Part shown: positions 1 through 5,247 of the stretch, one piece after another
Numbering within the stretch: the first letter of the stretch is position 1
Layout: every line of letters starts with the position of its first letter
DNA from: Deltaproteobacteria bacterium
GTDB lineage: Bacteria; Myxococcota_A; UBA796; UBA2385
DNA length: 5,247 bases
Assembly (NCBI GenBank): GCA_003694325.1
Contig: RFKJ01000681.1
Location: forward strand, 1 to 5,247
Direction: 5' to 3'
Made by a program: the position numbers and the translations under genes
Notes under the pieces: generated by a model
Told to the model about the DNA's origin: nothing
What the model saw: the letters and a program-made list of their open reading frames with translations, nothing else
Databases searched by the model: none

Positions 1-2282
1 CCCCCAACCCCGAGGGGCCGGGGGTGGTGGTGACCTTCGAGGTCGACGAGAAGCCGGCGGTGCGGGAGGTGCGGCTGAAGGGCAACAAGAAGCTCGACGA
101 CGACGCCATCAACGAGGTGATCGACATCGAGCCCTTCAGCGTGCTCAACCAGGCCGAGATCAAGCGCAACATCCGGCGGATCCGCGACAAGTACCTGGAA
201 AAGGGGTACTACCTCGTCGAGATCGAGCCGGTGATCCGGGACCTGGGCGGCGACCTCGTCGAGCTGACCTTCGACATCACCGAGAACAAGAAGGTGGTCG
301 TCCAGCGCATCGACATCAACGGCAACGAACACGTGCCGGACTCCAAGATCAAGCGGTACCTGACGACCCGGGCCGGGGGCATCGCCCCGTGGTTGACGAA
401 CTCGGGCACCTTCATCGAGGAGAACCTGGACAACGACGTGCAGATCATCCGGTCGGTGTACCTGGAGGAGGGCTACGTCAACGTCAAGGTCAGCAAGCCC
501 CAGGCGTGGCTGTCGCCGGACAAGCGCTCGATCTTCGTCAGCTTCGACGTCGACGAGGGGCCCCGCTTCCGGCTCGGCAAGATCAAGGTGGAAGGCGACT
601 TCGTCCCCGAGGAGGGCCTGACCCGGGACGCCATCCAGCAGATCATCGACGGGGACGTGGCCAGCACGGTGCGGGAACGGTGGGAGCGGGCAAAGCGCCG
701 GGCCGGTGACGGGCCGGTGCCCGACACCTGGGACGACGCCCCCGAGACCCGGCCCTTCGAGTTCAACGAGCGGACGCCGGGGTTGAAGACGGGGGACTGG
801 TTCAAGCTGTCGGTCTTCAACCAGGTCCGGCAGGAGATCACCGACCTGTATGGCGACCAGGGCTATGCCTTCGCCAACGTGGTGCCGCTCAACGACGACG
901 ATCCCGAGGCTCGCGTCGTCGACATCACCTTCAGCATCAGCAAGGGCGACAAGGTCCGCATCGGGCGGATCGACATCACGGGCAACGATCCGACCTTCGA
1001 CAAGGTCGTCCGGCGCGAGATCCCGATCAACGAGGGGGACTACTACTCGGGCACGGCCCTGAAGGAGGCCCGCCAGCGGTTGGAGCGGCTGGGCTTCTTC
1101 GAGGACGTCAAGATCAGCACTCCCCGGGGGGCGAAGCCGGACGAGCTGGACATGAAGGTCGAGGTCAGCGAGCAGCCGACCGGGTCGTTCAGCGTGGGCG
1201 CCGGGTTCAGCAACCTGGAGAACTTCATCTTCACGATGAACGTCTCCAAGAACAACTTCCTGGGGCGCGGCTACGTCATGAGCGCGGCGGTGAACCTGTC
1301 CGGCAGCCGCCAGCAGGGCAACCTCCAGCTCTTCGACCCCTACTTCCTGGACAGCCGGTGGACCCTGCGGGTCAACGGGTTCGCGATCTCGCGGCAGTAT
1401 GTCGAAGACGAGTACCAGCGCGGCTTCTCCTTCGCCGTGGGGCGGTACCTGGACCGTCGCGACGACATCCGCCTGGAGCTGGACTACACCTTCGAGGACA
1501 CCGGCCTGACCAGCATCGACGCCTACAAGGCCAAGCTGTTCGGCGGCGAGCTGTACCGCAACGGCACCACCAGCACCACGGGCCTGTCGCTGGTGGTCGA
1601 CAAGCGCAACAACCGGATCAACGCCACCCGCGGCCTGTACCTGTCGGCGACGACGGCGCTGTCCGGGGGCTTCCGGGTCGATGACCAGGACGTGGTGAGC
1701 ATCTTCGGCGGCGACTTCAACTTCGTCGAGTCCAAGATGAACCTGCGGCTGTACCGGCCGGTGTCCCCCAAGGGCGAGTGGCTCATCTTCAAGTACAACG
1801 GCACCCTGGGCCGGGTGTGGACCACCGACGGCTCGATCCTGCCCTACATCCACCGCTACCGGGCCGGCGGCATCACGTCGGTGCGCGGCTACGACTGGTA
1901 CACCCTGGGGCCCAGCATCCGGGCCAGCGGCTACCGATCCGACAACTCCTCGGCCTTCGTCGGGTCGGAGGACCCGCAGTCGGCCGAGGACATGCTCATC
2001 GTCGGCGGCACCGAGACCTGGATCAACAACTTCGAGCTGGAGATGCCCATCGTCCCCCAGGCCGGGATCAGCACGGTCGTCTTCTTCGACGCCGGCAACG
2101 CCTTTGGCGACCCCTGGGGCAACGGCCACATCAACCCGCTTCAACTGCGCCTGGCCTACGGCGCGGGGATCCGCTGGTTCAGCCCCATGGGGCCGCTGCG
2201 CTTCGAGTGGGGCTTCCCCATCAACCGCCGGGAGGACGAGCGGGCCGCCGTGTTCGACTTCAGCATGGGCAGCATGTTCTGA
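1..2282 (+). CDS. bamA: Outer membrane protein assembly factor BamA (5' end outside window)
   Basis: Omp85-family core of the BAM complex, which folds and inserts beta-barrel proteins into the outer membrane. The frame is open from base 3 to the left edge, so the true start and the signal peptide lie upstream; the GTG at 24 falls inside POTRA1 and is not a start. Counting from that GTG as residue 1: the tail of POTRA1 (about 1-11, ending in VDEKP), POTRA2 (about 12-88), POTRA3 (about 89-180), POTRA4 (about 181-309, with an extra segment at about 210-253), POTRA5 (about 310-386), then the 16-strand barrel (about 387-752). Diagnostic marks are the repeated GN turns opening POTRAs (KGN, NGN, TGN), RLGFFEDV in POTRA5, the loop-6 motif VRGY at 620-623 (family VRGF), the SPMGPLRFEWG strand, and a terminal Phe expected of a beta-signal. 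Barrel length and order match the E. coli protein. It is first of four co-directional envelope functions. Very confident in family; start unknown. Confidence 0.97.
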   Translation, partial: PNPEGPGVVVTFEVDEKPAVREVRLKGNKKLDDDAINEVIDIEPFSVLNQAEIKRNIRRIRDKYLEKGYYLVEIEPVIRDLGGDLVELTFDITENKKVVVQRIDINGNEHVPDSKIKRYLTTRAGGIAPWLTNSGTFIEENLDNDVQIIRSVYLEEGYVNVKVSKPQAWLSPDKRSIFVSFDVDEGPRFRLGKIKVEGDFVPEEGLTRDAIQQIIDGDVASTVRERWERAKRRAGDGPVPDTWDDAPETRPFEFNERTPGLKTGDWFKLSVFNQVRQEITDLYGDQGYAFANVVPLNDDDPEARVVDITFSISKGDKVRIGRIDITGNDPTFDKVVRREIPINEGDYYSGTALKEARQRLERLGFFEDVKISTPRGAKPDELDMKVEVSEQPTGSFSVGAGFSNLENFIFTMNVSKNNFLGRGYVMSAAVNLSGSRQQGNLQLFDPYFLDSRWTLRVNGFAISRQYVEDEYQRGFSFAVGRYLDRRDDIRLELDYTFEDTGLTSIDAYKAKLFGGELYRNGTTSTTGLSLVVDKRNNRINATRGLYLSATTALSGGFRVDDQDVVSIFGGDFNFVESKMNLRLYRPVSPKGEWLIFKYNGTLGRVWTTDGSILPYIHRYRAGGITSVRGYDWYTLGPSIRASGYRSDNSSAFVGSEDPQSAEDMLIVGGTETWINNFELEMPIVPQAGISTVVFFDAGNAFGDPWGNGHINPLQLRLAYGAGIRWFSPMGPLRFEWGFPINRREDERAAVFDFSMGSMF

Positions 2283-2381
2283 GCCGGTCTCGTCGCGGCG
2301 GGGATCGGTTCCTGGCGCCGGCGGGTTGTGGCGCGATAGGGACGCCGCCGGTCGGTCCGGCACCGTCCCCCCCAGGAAACC

Positions 2382-2385
2382 GGAG
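2382..2385 (+). promoter_or_regulatory. Ribosome binding site of ompH
   Basis: GGAG lies 5 bases before the ATG at 2391, and fixes that start; a signal peptide begins directly at this ATG. An AGGA at 2374-2377 is further away and less well placed. The rest of the 108-base gap after bamA shows no convincing sigma-70 or sigma-E promoter, so transcription may simply read through from bamA (inference). Confidence 0.6.
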
Positions 2386-2390
2386 TCTCC

Positions 2391-2933
2391 ATGCGCATCG
2401 CACGCATCATCCTCACCGCCGCGGTGCTCGCCGCCGCCCCGGCCATCGCCCCCGGGCTCGGCGCCGACGCCCACGCGGCCGAGTTGAAGATCGCCACCGT
2501 CGACCTCCAGGAGGCCATCAACCAGGTCAAGGACGGCATCGCCGCCAAGGGCCGGCTCGAGGGCATGTTCGCCGAGAAGCAGAAGGCGATCGAGAACATG
2601 GAGAAGCAGCTCCAGCAGATGCAGGACGAGTACAGCAAGCAGGCCATGGTGCTGCCCGACGAGGCCCGCCAGGAGCGGGAGCAGCAGATCATGGCGATGC
2701 AGAGCCAGTACCAGCAGCTCTACATGGAGAGCCAGCAGCAGATGCAGATGGCCTACACCCAGGAGATGGAGGGGCTGCTGTCCAAGATGCGCGTCATCTG
2801 CGAGGAGATCGGCAAGGAGCAGGGCTACACCCTCGTGCTGGAGAAGACCGAGGGCGGCGTGGTGTACGCCGACGCCTCGACCGACATCACCGCGGAACTG
2901 GTGAAGCGCTACGACGCCCGGCATGGCGGCTGA
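2391..2933 (+). CDS. skp: Periplasmic chaperone Skp/OmpH family protein
   Basis: Holdase chaperone that, in this family, traps unfolded outer membrane proteins in the periplasm as a trimer with tentacle-like coiled-coil arms and hands them to BamA. The 180-residue product is close to the usual length. A Sec signal peptide is clear: Arg at 2 and 5, a hydrophobic stretch about 6-24, and a likely cut after AHA (residue 29). The mature protein opens with the family beta-strand KIATVDLQEAIN (33-44), followed by long charged helices about 52-142 rich in Gln, Glu and Lys, then a closing strand segment YTLVLEKTEGGVVYAD (146-161) and a final helix; this strand-helical hairpin-strand order is that of OmpH. 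The helical arm is unusually rich in Met (11) and Gln (18) between 59 and 133. A single Cys is at 137. Its last 11 bases overlap the next gene, so the two are probably co-transcribed and translationally coupled. Some annotators would simply call it an OmpH family protein. Confidence 0.93.
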   Translation: MRIARIILTAAVLAAAPAIAPGLGADAHAAELKIATVDLQEAINQVKDGIAAKGRLEGMFAEKQKAIENMEKQLQQMQDEYSKQAMVLPDEARQEREQQIMAMQSQYQQLYMESQQQMQMAYTQEMEGLLSKMRVICEEIGKEQGYTLVLEKTEGGVVYADASTDITAELVKRYDARHGG

Positions 2934-4464
2934 GCCGGCGGGGCCGTTCTCCGTCGCCGCCCTGGCCGGGGCGCTGGGCGGGGTGGTGGAGGGCGACGGG
3001 GACCGGGAGCTGGTCGACGTGCGCGGCCTGGCGGACGCCGGCCCCGAGCACCTCTCCTTCCTGAGCAACCGCCGCTACGCCCGGCTGATGGCGTCGACCC
3101 GGGCGGGCTGCGTGCTGGTGGGACCCACCGACGACGCGCACGGGCGGACGGTGATCCGGCTCGCCGATCCCTATGCGGCCTTTGCCCGGGCGCTGGCCTT
3201 GTTCCACCCGCGCCCGGCCGTCGTGGCCGCGGTGTCGCCGCAGGCCTTCGTCGCCGATGACGCGGTGGTCGACGGCGCGCGGATCGAGGCCTTCGCCTGG
3301 GTGGGACCGGGGGCGGTGGTGGGGCCGGGCAGCCACGTCCAGGCCGGCGCGGTGGTCGGGGCCGGCGCCCGGATCGGCCGCGACTGCGTGCTCATGCCCC
3401 ACAGCGTCGTCTGCGACGGCTGCGTCGTGGGCGACCGGGTGTGGCTGAACCCGGGGGCGGTCGTCGGCGGAGAGGGCTTCGGCTTCGCCCCGACCGCCGA
3501 GGGCAACGTCAAGATCCCCCAGGTCGGGCGGGCGGTGGTCGGCGATGACGTCGAGGTCGGGGCCAACTCGTGCATCGACCGCGCCGCGATGGGTGACACG
3601 GTGGTCGAGCAGGGCGCCAAGCTCGACAACCTCGTCCAGGTGGGGCACGCCGCGCGCATCGGCGCCCACAGCCTGATGGTGGCCTACGCCGGCGTCGCCG
3701 GGAGCGCGACCCTGGGCGCCCGCAGCGTGCTCGCTGCCAAGGCCGCCGTCCTCGGCCACATCGACATCGGCCCGGACAGCCGGGTCGGGGTCGCCAGCGT
3801 CGTCCACGACAACCAGCCGGCCGGCGCCCGGGTGACCGGCGTGCCGGCCATCGAGCATCGCAAGTGGCTGCGGGCCGCGGCCCTGCATGGTGAGCTGCCC
3901 GAGCTGCGCCGGCAGGTCCGCGACCTCGCCGCCCGCCTGCAGGAACTGGAGCGCCGGTCGGTGCGCTCCACCGCCCGAACCCACGGAGCGCCCATGGCCG
4001 CCGAAGGCTCCAGCCCCGACTCGGGCTACGACATCCAGGCCATCCTCGACCTCCTCCCGCACCGCTACCCCTTCCTGATGGTCGACCGGGTGCTGGAGAT
4101 CACCCCGGGACAACGCGGTGTGGGCGTCAAGTGTGTCACCGCCAACGAACCGCAGTTCCAGGGTCACTTCCCCGGGCGGCCGATCCTGCCCGGGGTGCTC
4201 ATCCCCGAAGCCTTCGCCCAGCTCGCCTGCATCGTCGCCTTCGCGGCACTGCCGGACCCGACCGGCAAGGGGGTGTACCTGCTGGGGCTGGACAAGATGC
4301 GGTTCCGCCACCCGGTGCGGCCGGGCGACCGCCTGGTGATGACGGTGGAGAAGGACTACGAGCGGAGGGGGATCTGGCGCTTCCACGGCGTCGCCGAGGT
4401 GGACGGCAAGCGCGTCGCCGACGGCCAGGTGATGGCGACGATCACCGACCGGGACGCCGGCTGA
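2923..4464 (+). CDS. LpxD-FabZ in-frame fusion: UDP-3-O-(3-hydroxyacyl)glucosamine N-acyltransferase + 3-hydroxyacyl-ACP dehydratase
   Basis: One 513-codon frame holds two cytoplasmic enzymes. Residues 1-345 are LpxD, which transfers a 3-hydroxyacyl chain from ACP to the 2-amino group of UDP-3-O-acyl-glucosamine in lipid A synthesis. Seen: the uridine-binding N-domain with LSFLSNRRY (44-52), a left-handed hexapeptide-repeat helix about 104-300 with GGEGFGF (182-188), GANSCIDR (213-220), the presumed catalytic His242 in DNLVQVGH, His279 matching the second conserved E. coli His (276), and a C-terminal helix (323-345). Residues about 346-369 form a polar linker. Residues about 370-513 are FabZ: LLPHRYPF (377-384), catalytic-type His415 in FQGHFPGRP and Glu429, spaced 14 residues apart as in E. 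coli His54/Glu68. I read every codon from 2923 to 4464 and found no stop. Start: ATG 2923 overlaps ompH by 11 bases, without a clear Shine-Dalgarno sequence, and gives the normal LpxD N-terminus. Alternatively these are two genes, lpxD then fabZ, with a lost or misread stop near 3976. Confidence 0.88.
   Translation: MAAEPAGPFSVAALAGALGGVVEGDGDRELVDVRGLADAGPEHLSFLSNRRYARLMASTRAGCVLVGPTDDAHGRTVIRLADPYAAFARALALFHPRPAVVAAVSPQAFVADDAVVDGARIEAFAWVGPGAVVGPGSHVQAGAVVGAGARIGRDCVLMPHSVVCDGCVVGDRVWLNPGAVVGGEGFGFAPTAEGNVKIPQVGRAVVGDDVEVGANSCIDRAAMGDTVVEQGAKLDNLVQVGHAARIGAHSLMVAYAGVAGSATLGARSVLAAKAAVLGHIDIGPDSRVGVASVVHDNQPAGARVTGVPAIEHRKWLRAAALHGELPELRRQVRDLAARLQELERRSVRSTARTHGAPMAAEGSSPDSGYDIQAILDLLPHRYPFLMVDRVLEITPGQRGVGVKCVTANEPQFQGHFPGRPILPGVLIPEAFAQLACIVAFAALPDPTGKGVYLLGLDKMRFRHPVRPGDRLVMTVEKDYERRGIWRFHGVAEVDGKRVADGQVMATITDRDAG
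3985..3988 (+). promoter_or_regulatory. Possible internal ribosome binding site for FabZ
   Basis: GGAG lies 5 bases before an in-frame ATG at 3994, exactly the sequence and spacing seen in front of ompH. It falls in the linker between the LpxD and FabZ domains, where a separate fabZ start would be expected. In GC-rich coding sequence GGAG is common, so chance is possible. Confidence 0.45.
3994..4464 (+). CDS. fabZ: 3-hydroxyacyl-ACP dehydratase FabZ module, possibly translated from its own internal start
   Basis: This is the second domain of the frame starting at 2923, listed separately because it may also, or instead, be made alone. From the ATG at 3994 it would be 156 residues, the normal size of free-standing FabZ, which removes water from 3-hydroxyacyl-ACP in type II fatty acid synthesis. 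All hot-dog-fold hallmarks are present in this numbering: PHRYPFLMVDRV near the start (22-33), VTANEPQFQGHFPGRP with His58, PGVLIPEAFAQ with Glu72, LDKMRFRHPVRPGD, and RRGIWRFHGVAEVDGK. Two deviations: Pro71 just before the catalytic Glu, where Ile, Leu or Val is usual, and ADGQ in the last strand where many FabZ proteins have an Ala-Glu-Ala type sequence. The 14-residue stretch before the dehydratase core (MAAEGSSPDSGYDI) looks like a normal FabZ N-terminus, which favours an ancestral separate gene. FabZ identity is very secure; independent translation is inference. Confidence 0.55.
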   Translation: MAAEGSSPDSGYDIQAILDLLPHRYPFLMVDRVLEITPGQRGVGVKCVTANEPQFQGHFPGRPILPGVLIPEAFAQLACIVAFAALPDPTGKGVYLLGLDKMRFRHPVRPGDRLVMTVEKDYERRGIWRFHGVAEVDGKRVADGQVMATITDRDAG

Positions 4465-4500
4465 GGCCGCTGCGCCGGCGCAGGACGCCGCTCCCTCAGC
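4460..4500. terminator. Candidate bidirectional terminator between convergent genes
   Basis: The arms GCTGAGG (4460-4466) and CCTCAGC (4494-4500) are perfect inverted repeats of 7 bases that contain the stop codons of fabZ (4462-4464) and of the minus-strand gene (4496-4498). Between them sits a perfect 14-base palindrome, CTGCGCCGGCGCAG (4470-4483), able to form its own GC hairpin. The position in a 31-base gap between converging genes fits a terminator working both ways. There is no T-run on either side, so it is not a textbook intrinsic terminator; GC-rich genomes often lack one. Confidence 0.45.
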
Positions 4501-5247
4501 GCGCCAGCCCCTCGACCAGCGGCACCTCCAGCACCTTGGGGTGGTGGATGGGGCCGTGGCCGAACCAGCCGCCTTCGCCGAACAGCTCGCCGTGGTCGCT
4601 GGTGACGATGACCCAGGTGTCCGGCGGGACGACGTCCAGCAGCCGCTCCAGCACGGCGTCGCAGTGGGCCGCGGCCCGGACCTGGCGCTGGTGGAGGATT
4701 TCGAGGCGGTGCGGGTCGAACTGTCGGGGGGCTTCGGAACGGTGCAGCGGCCGGCCGGCGGCGAGGCGCTGGAACACGCCGTTGACCCCGTGGATTCGCG
4801 GCCACTGGGACTCGGGCTCGTCGGGGGTGGCGTAGGGGTAGTGGGTCTCGCCGGTGTTGAGCAGCCAGAAGCTGGGACGGTCGGGGTCGAAGTGCAGGGC
4901 GTCGACCATGGCCCCGAGGTCGTTGTGGCGGTCGGTGCTGTGGTAGCTGTCGAACGCGCTGTTCAGGGGCGTGTGCGGGTTGATCACCGGCATGCTGACC
5001 AGCGCCCGCGTGTGGTAGCCGAGGTGGTTGCGCAGGTGGTCGGGCAGCCACAGGCGCGGGATCATGCCGGCGAAGTCCATGCCCGGCACCCCCAGCCGGT
5101 CGCCCCAGCGTTCGAAGTCCTGCTTGTACCAGGTGCTGGCGAAGACGTGGCGGGGCGAGGGGTGGGGCAGCAGCCCCATGAGCAGGTTGTAGTGGGCCGG
5201 TGCCGTCCAGGTGGCGTAGCTGTAGCGCTGCTGGAGCGGGCCCAGGC
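4496..5247 (-). CDS. Sulfatase / alkaline-phosphatase superfamily protein (N-terminus outside window)
   Basis: C-terminal 249 codons of a minus-strand gene whose frame stays open to the right edge; the ATG at 5177-5179 is internal, because TWTAPAHYNLLMGLLPH, the family's nucleophile region, spans it. Superfamily marks, in order: TxPxH-xx-LLMG (Thr codon 5204-5206) in the place of the sulfatase C/S-x-P-S-R site, NTGETHYPY (4832-4858), resembling the sulfatase H-x-PY motif, SDHGE with metal-ligand-type Asp (4595-4597) and His (4592-4594), and GHG with a further His (4556-4558). The nucleophile position is Thr, not Cys or Ser, so formylglycine-dependent sulfatase activity is unlikely; a phosphodiesterase, phosphatase or phospho-group transferase is possible. 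No membrane segment is seen in the visible part. The protein ends about 20 residues after the last His motif, so it carries only the minimal core. It converges on the lpxD-fabZ frame with a 31-base gap and is therefore a separate transcription unit. Substrate unknown. Confidence 0.82.
   Translation of the reverse strand, partial: LGPLQQRYSYATWTAPAHYNLLMGLLPHPSPRHVFASTWYKQDFERWGDRLGVPGMDFAGMIPRLWLPDHLRNHLGYHTRALVSMPVINPHTPLNSAFDSYHSTDRHNDLGAMVDALHFDPDRPSFWLLNTGETHYPYATPDEPESQWPRIHGVNGVFQRLAAGRPLHRSEAPRQFDPHRLEILHQRQVRAAAHCDAVLERLLDVVPPDTWVIVTSDHGELFGEGGWFGHGPIHHPKVLEVPLVEGLAR

Noticed and set aside
24..26. GTG as the start codon of bamA
   Set aside because: The frame is open to the left edge, and the codons around it encode the end of POTRA1; no signal peptide follows.
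2309..2340. Possible promoter (TTCCTG ... GATAGG) before ompH
   Set aside because: Poor matches to both hexamers and a 20-base spacer; not enough to call.
2318..2351. Inverted repeat CCGGCGG / CCGCCGG in the bamA-ompH gap, as a terminator or attenuator
   Set aside because: A 7-base GC-only arm with a 20-base loop and no T-run is easily expected by chance at this base composition.
1778..3064. 428-codon plus-strand frame spanning the end of bamA, the gap and all of ompH
   Set aside because: It overlaps two well-supported genes in another frame, and its product is Arg/Pro/Gly/His-rich without any fold signature.
2887..4386. 499-codon open frame on the minus strand opposite the lpxD-fabZ frame
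   Set aside because: A shadow of extreme third-position GC. The product is a low-complexity run of His, Pro, Arg, Gly, Asp and Ala with no domain, while the plus strand has unmistakable LpxD and FabZ motifs.
4131..4835. Plus-strand 234-codon frame crossing the fabZ end and the convergent gene
   Set aside because: Shadow frame with Arg/Pro/Gly-rich sequence that crosses the junction of two supported genes.
4356..5051. Minus-strand 231-codon frame overlapping the sulfatase-like gene
   Set aside because: Low-complexity Arg/Pro/Ala composition; the frame ending at 4496 carries the SDHGE, GHG and ETHYPY motifs instead.
1..5247. tRNA, rRNA, CRISPR array, insertion sequence or attachment site
   Set aside because: Nearly all bases are accounted for by coding sequence; I saw no spaced direct repeats, transposase motif, tRNA-like fold or long terminal repeats.

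Overview
The window comes from a GC-rich Gram-negative bacterium with a lipid A-containing outer membrane. The genes are an Omp85/BamA assembly factor, a Skp/OmpH periplasmic chaperone and lipid A / fatty acid enzymes LpxD and FabZ. This is the classic bamA-skp-lpxD-fabZ envelope cluster. High G+C at third codon positions, divergent sequences and an unusual POTRA insertion in BamA suggest a deltaproteobacterial/Myxococcota-like lineage rather than an enterobacterium. That placement is inference; no phylogenetic marker is in the window.

Layout. Bases 1-2282 (+): bamA, cut by the left edge inside POTRA1 but with a complete C-terminus. Bases 2283-2390: a 108-base gap with no convincing promoter, ending in the ompH ribosome binding site. 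Bases 2391-2933 (+): skp/ompH with a signal peptide. Bases 2923-4464 (+): one uninterrupted 513-codon frame that overlaps ompH by 11 bases. It encodes a complete LpxD followed, without a stop codon, by a complete FabZ. Bases 4460-4500: nested inverted repeats lying over both stop codons of a convergent gene pair, probably a two-way terminator. Bases 4496-5247 (-): the C-terminal part of a sulfatase/alkaline-phosphatase-superfamily protein that runs off the right edge.

How they work together. BamA inserts beta-barrel proteins into the outer membrane, and Skp carries unfolded barrel proteins to it. LpxD adds the N-linked 3-hydroxyacyl chain to the lipid A precursor. FabZ dehydrates the same kind of 3-hydroxyacyl-ACP for fatty acid elongation, so the two compete for one substrate pool. 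A physical LpxD-FabZ fusion would place the two competing consumers of 3-hydroxyacyl-ACP on one polypeptide. This is the most notable point in the window. It may be a real fusion, a stop-loss with FabZ still made from its own internal start, or a single-base sequence error. The usual next genes (lpxA, lpxB) are absent; the cluster ends at fabZ against a convergent gene.
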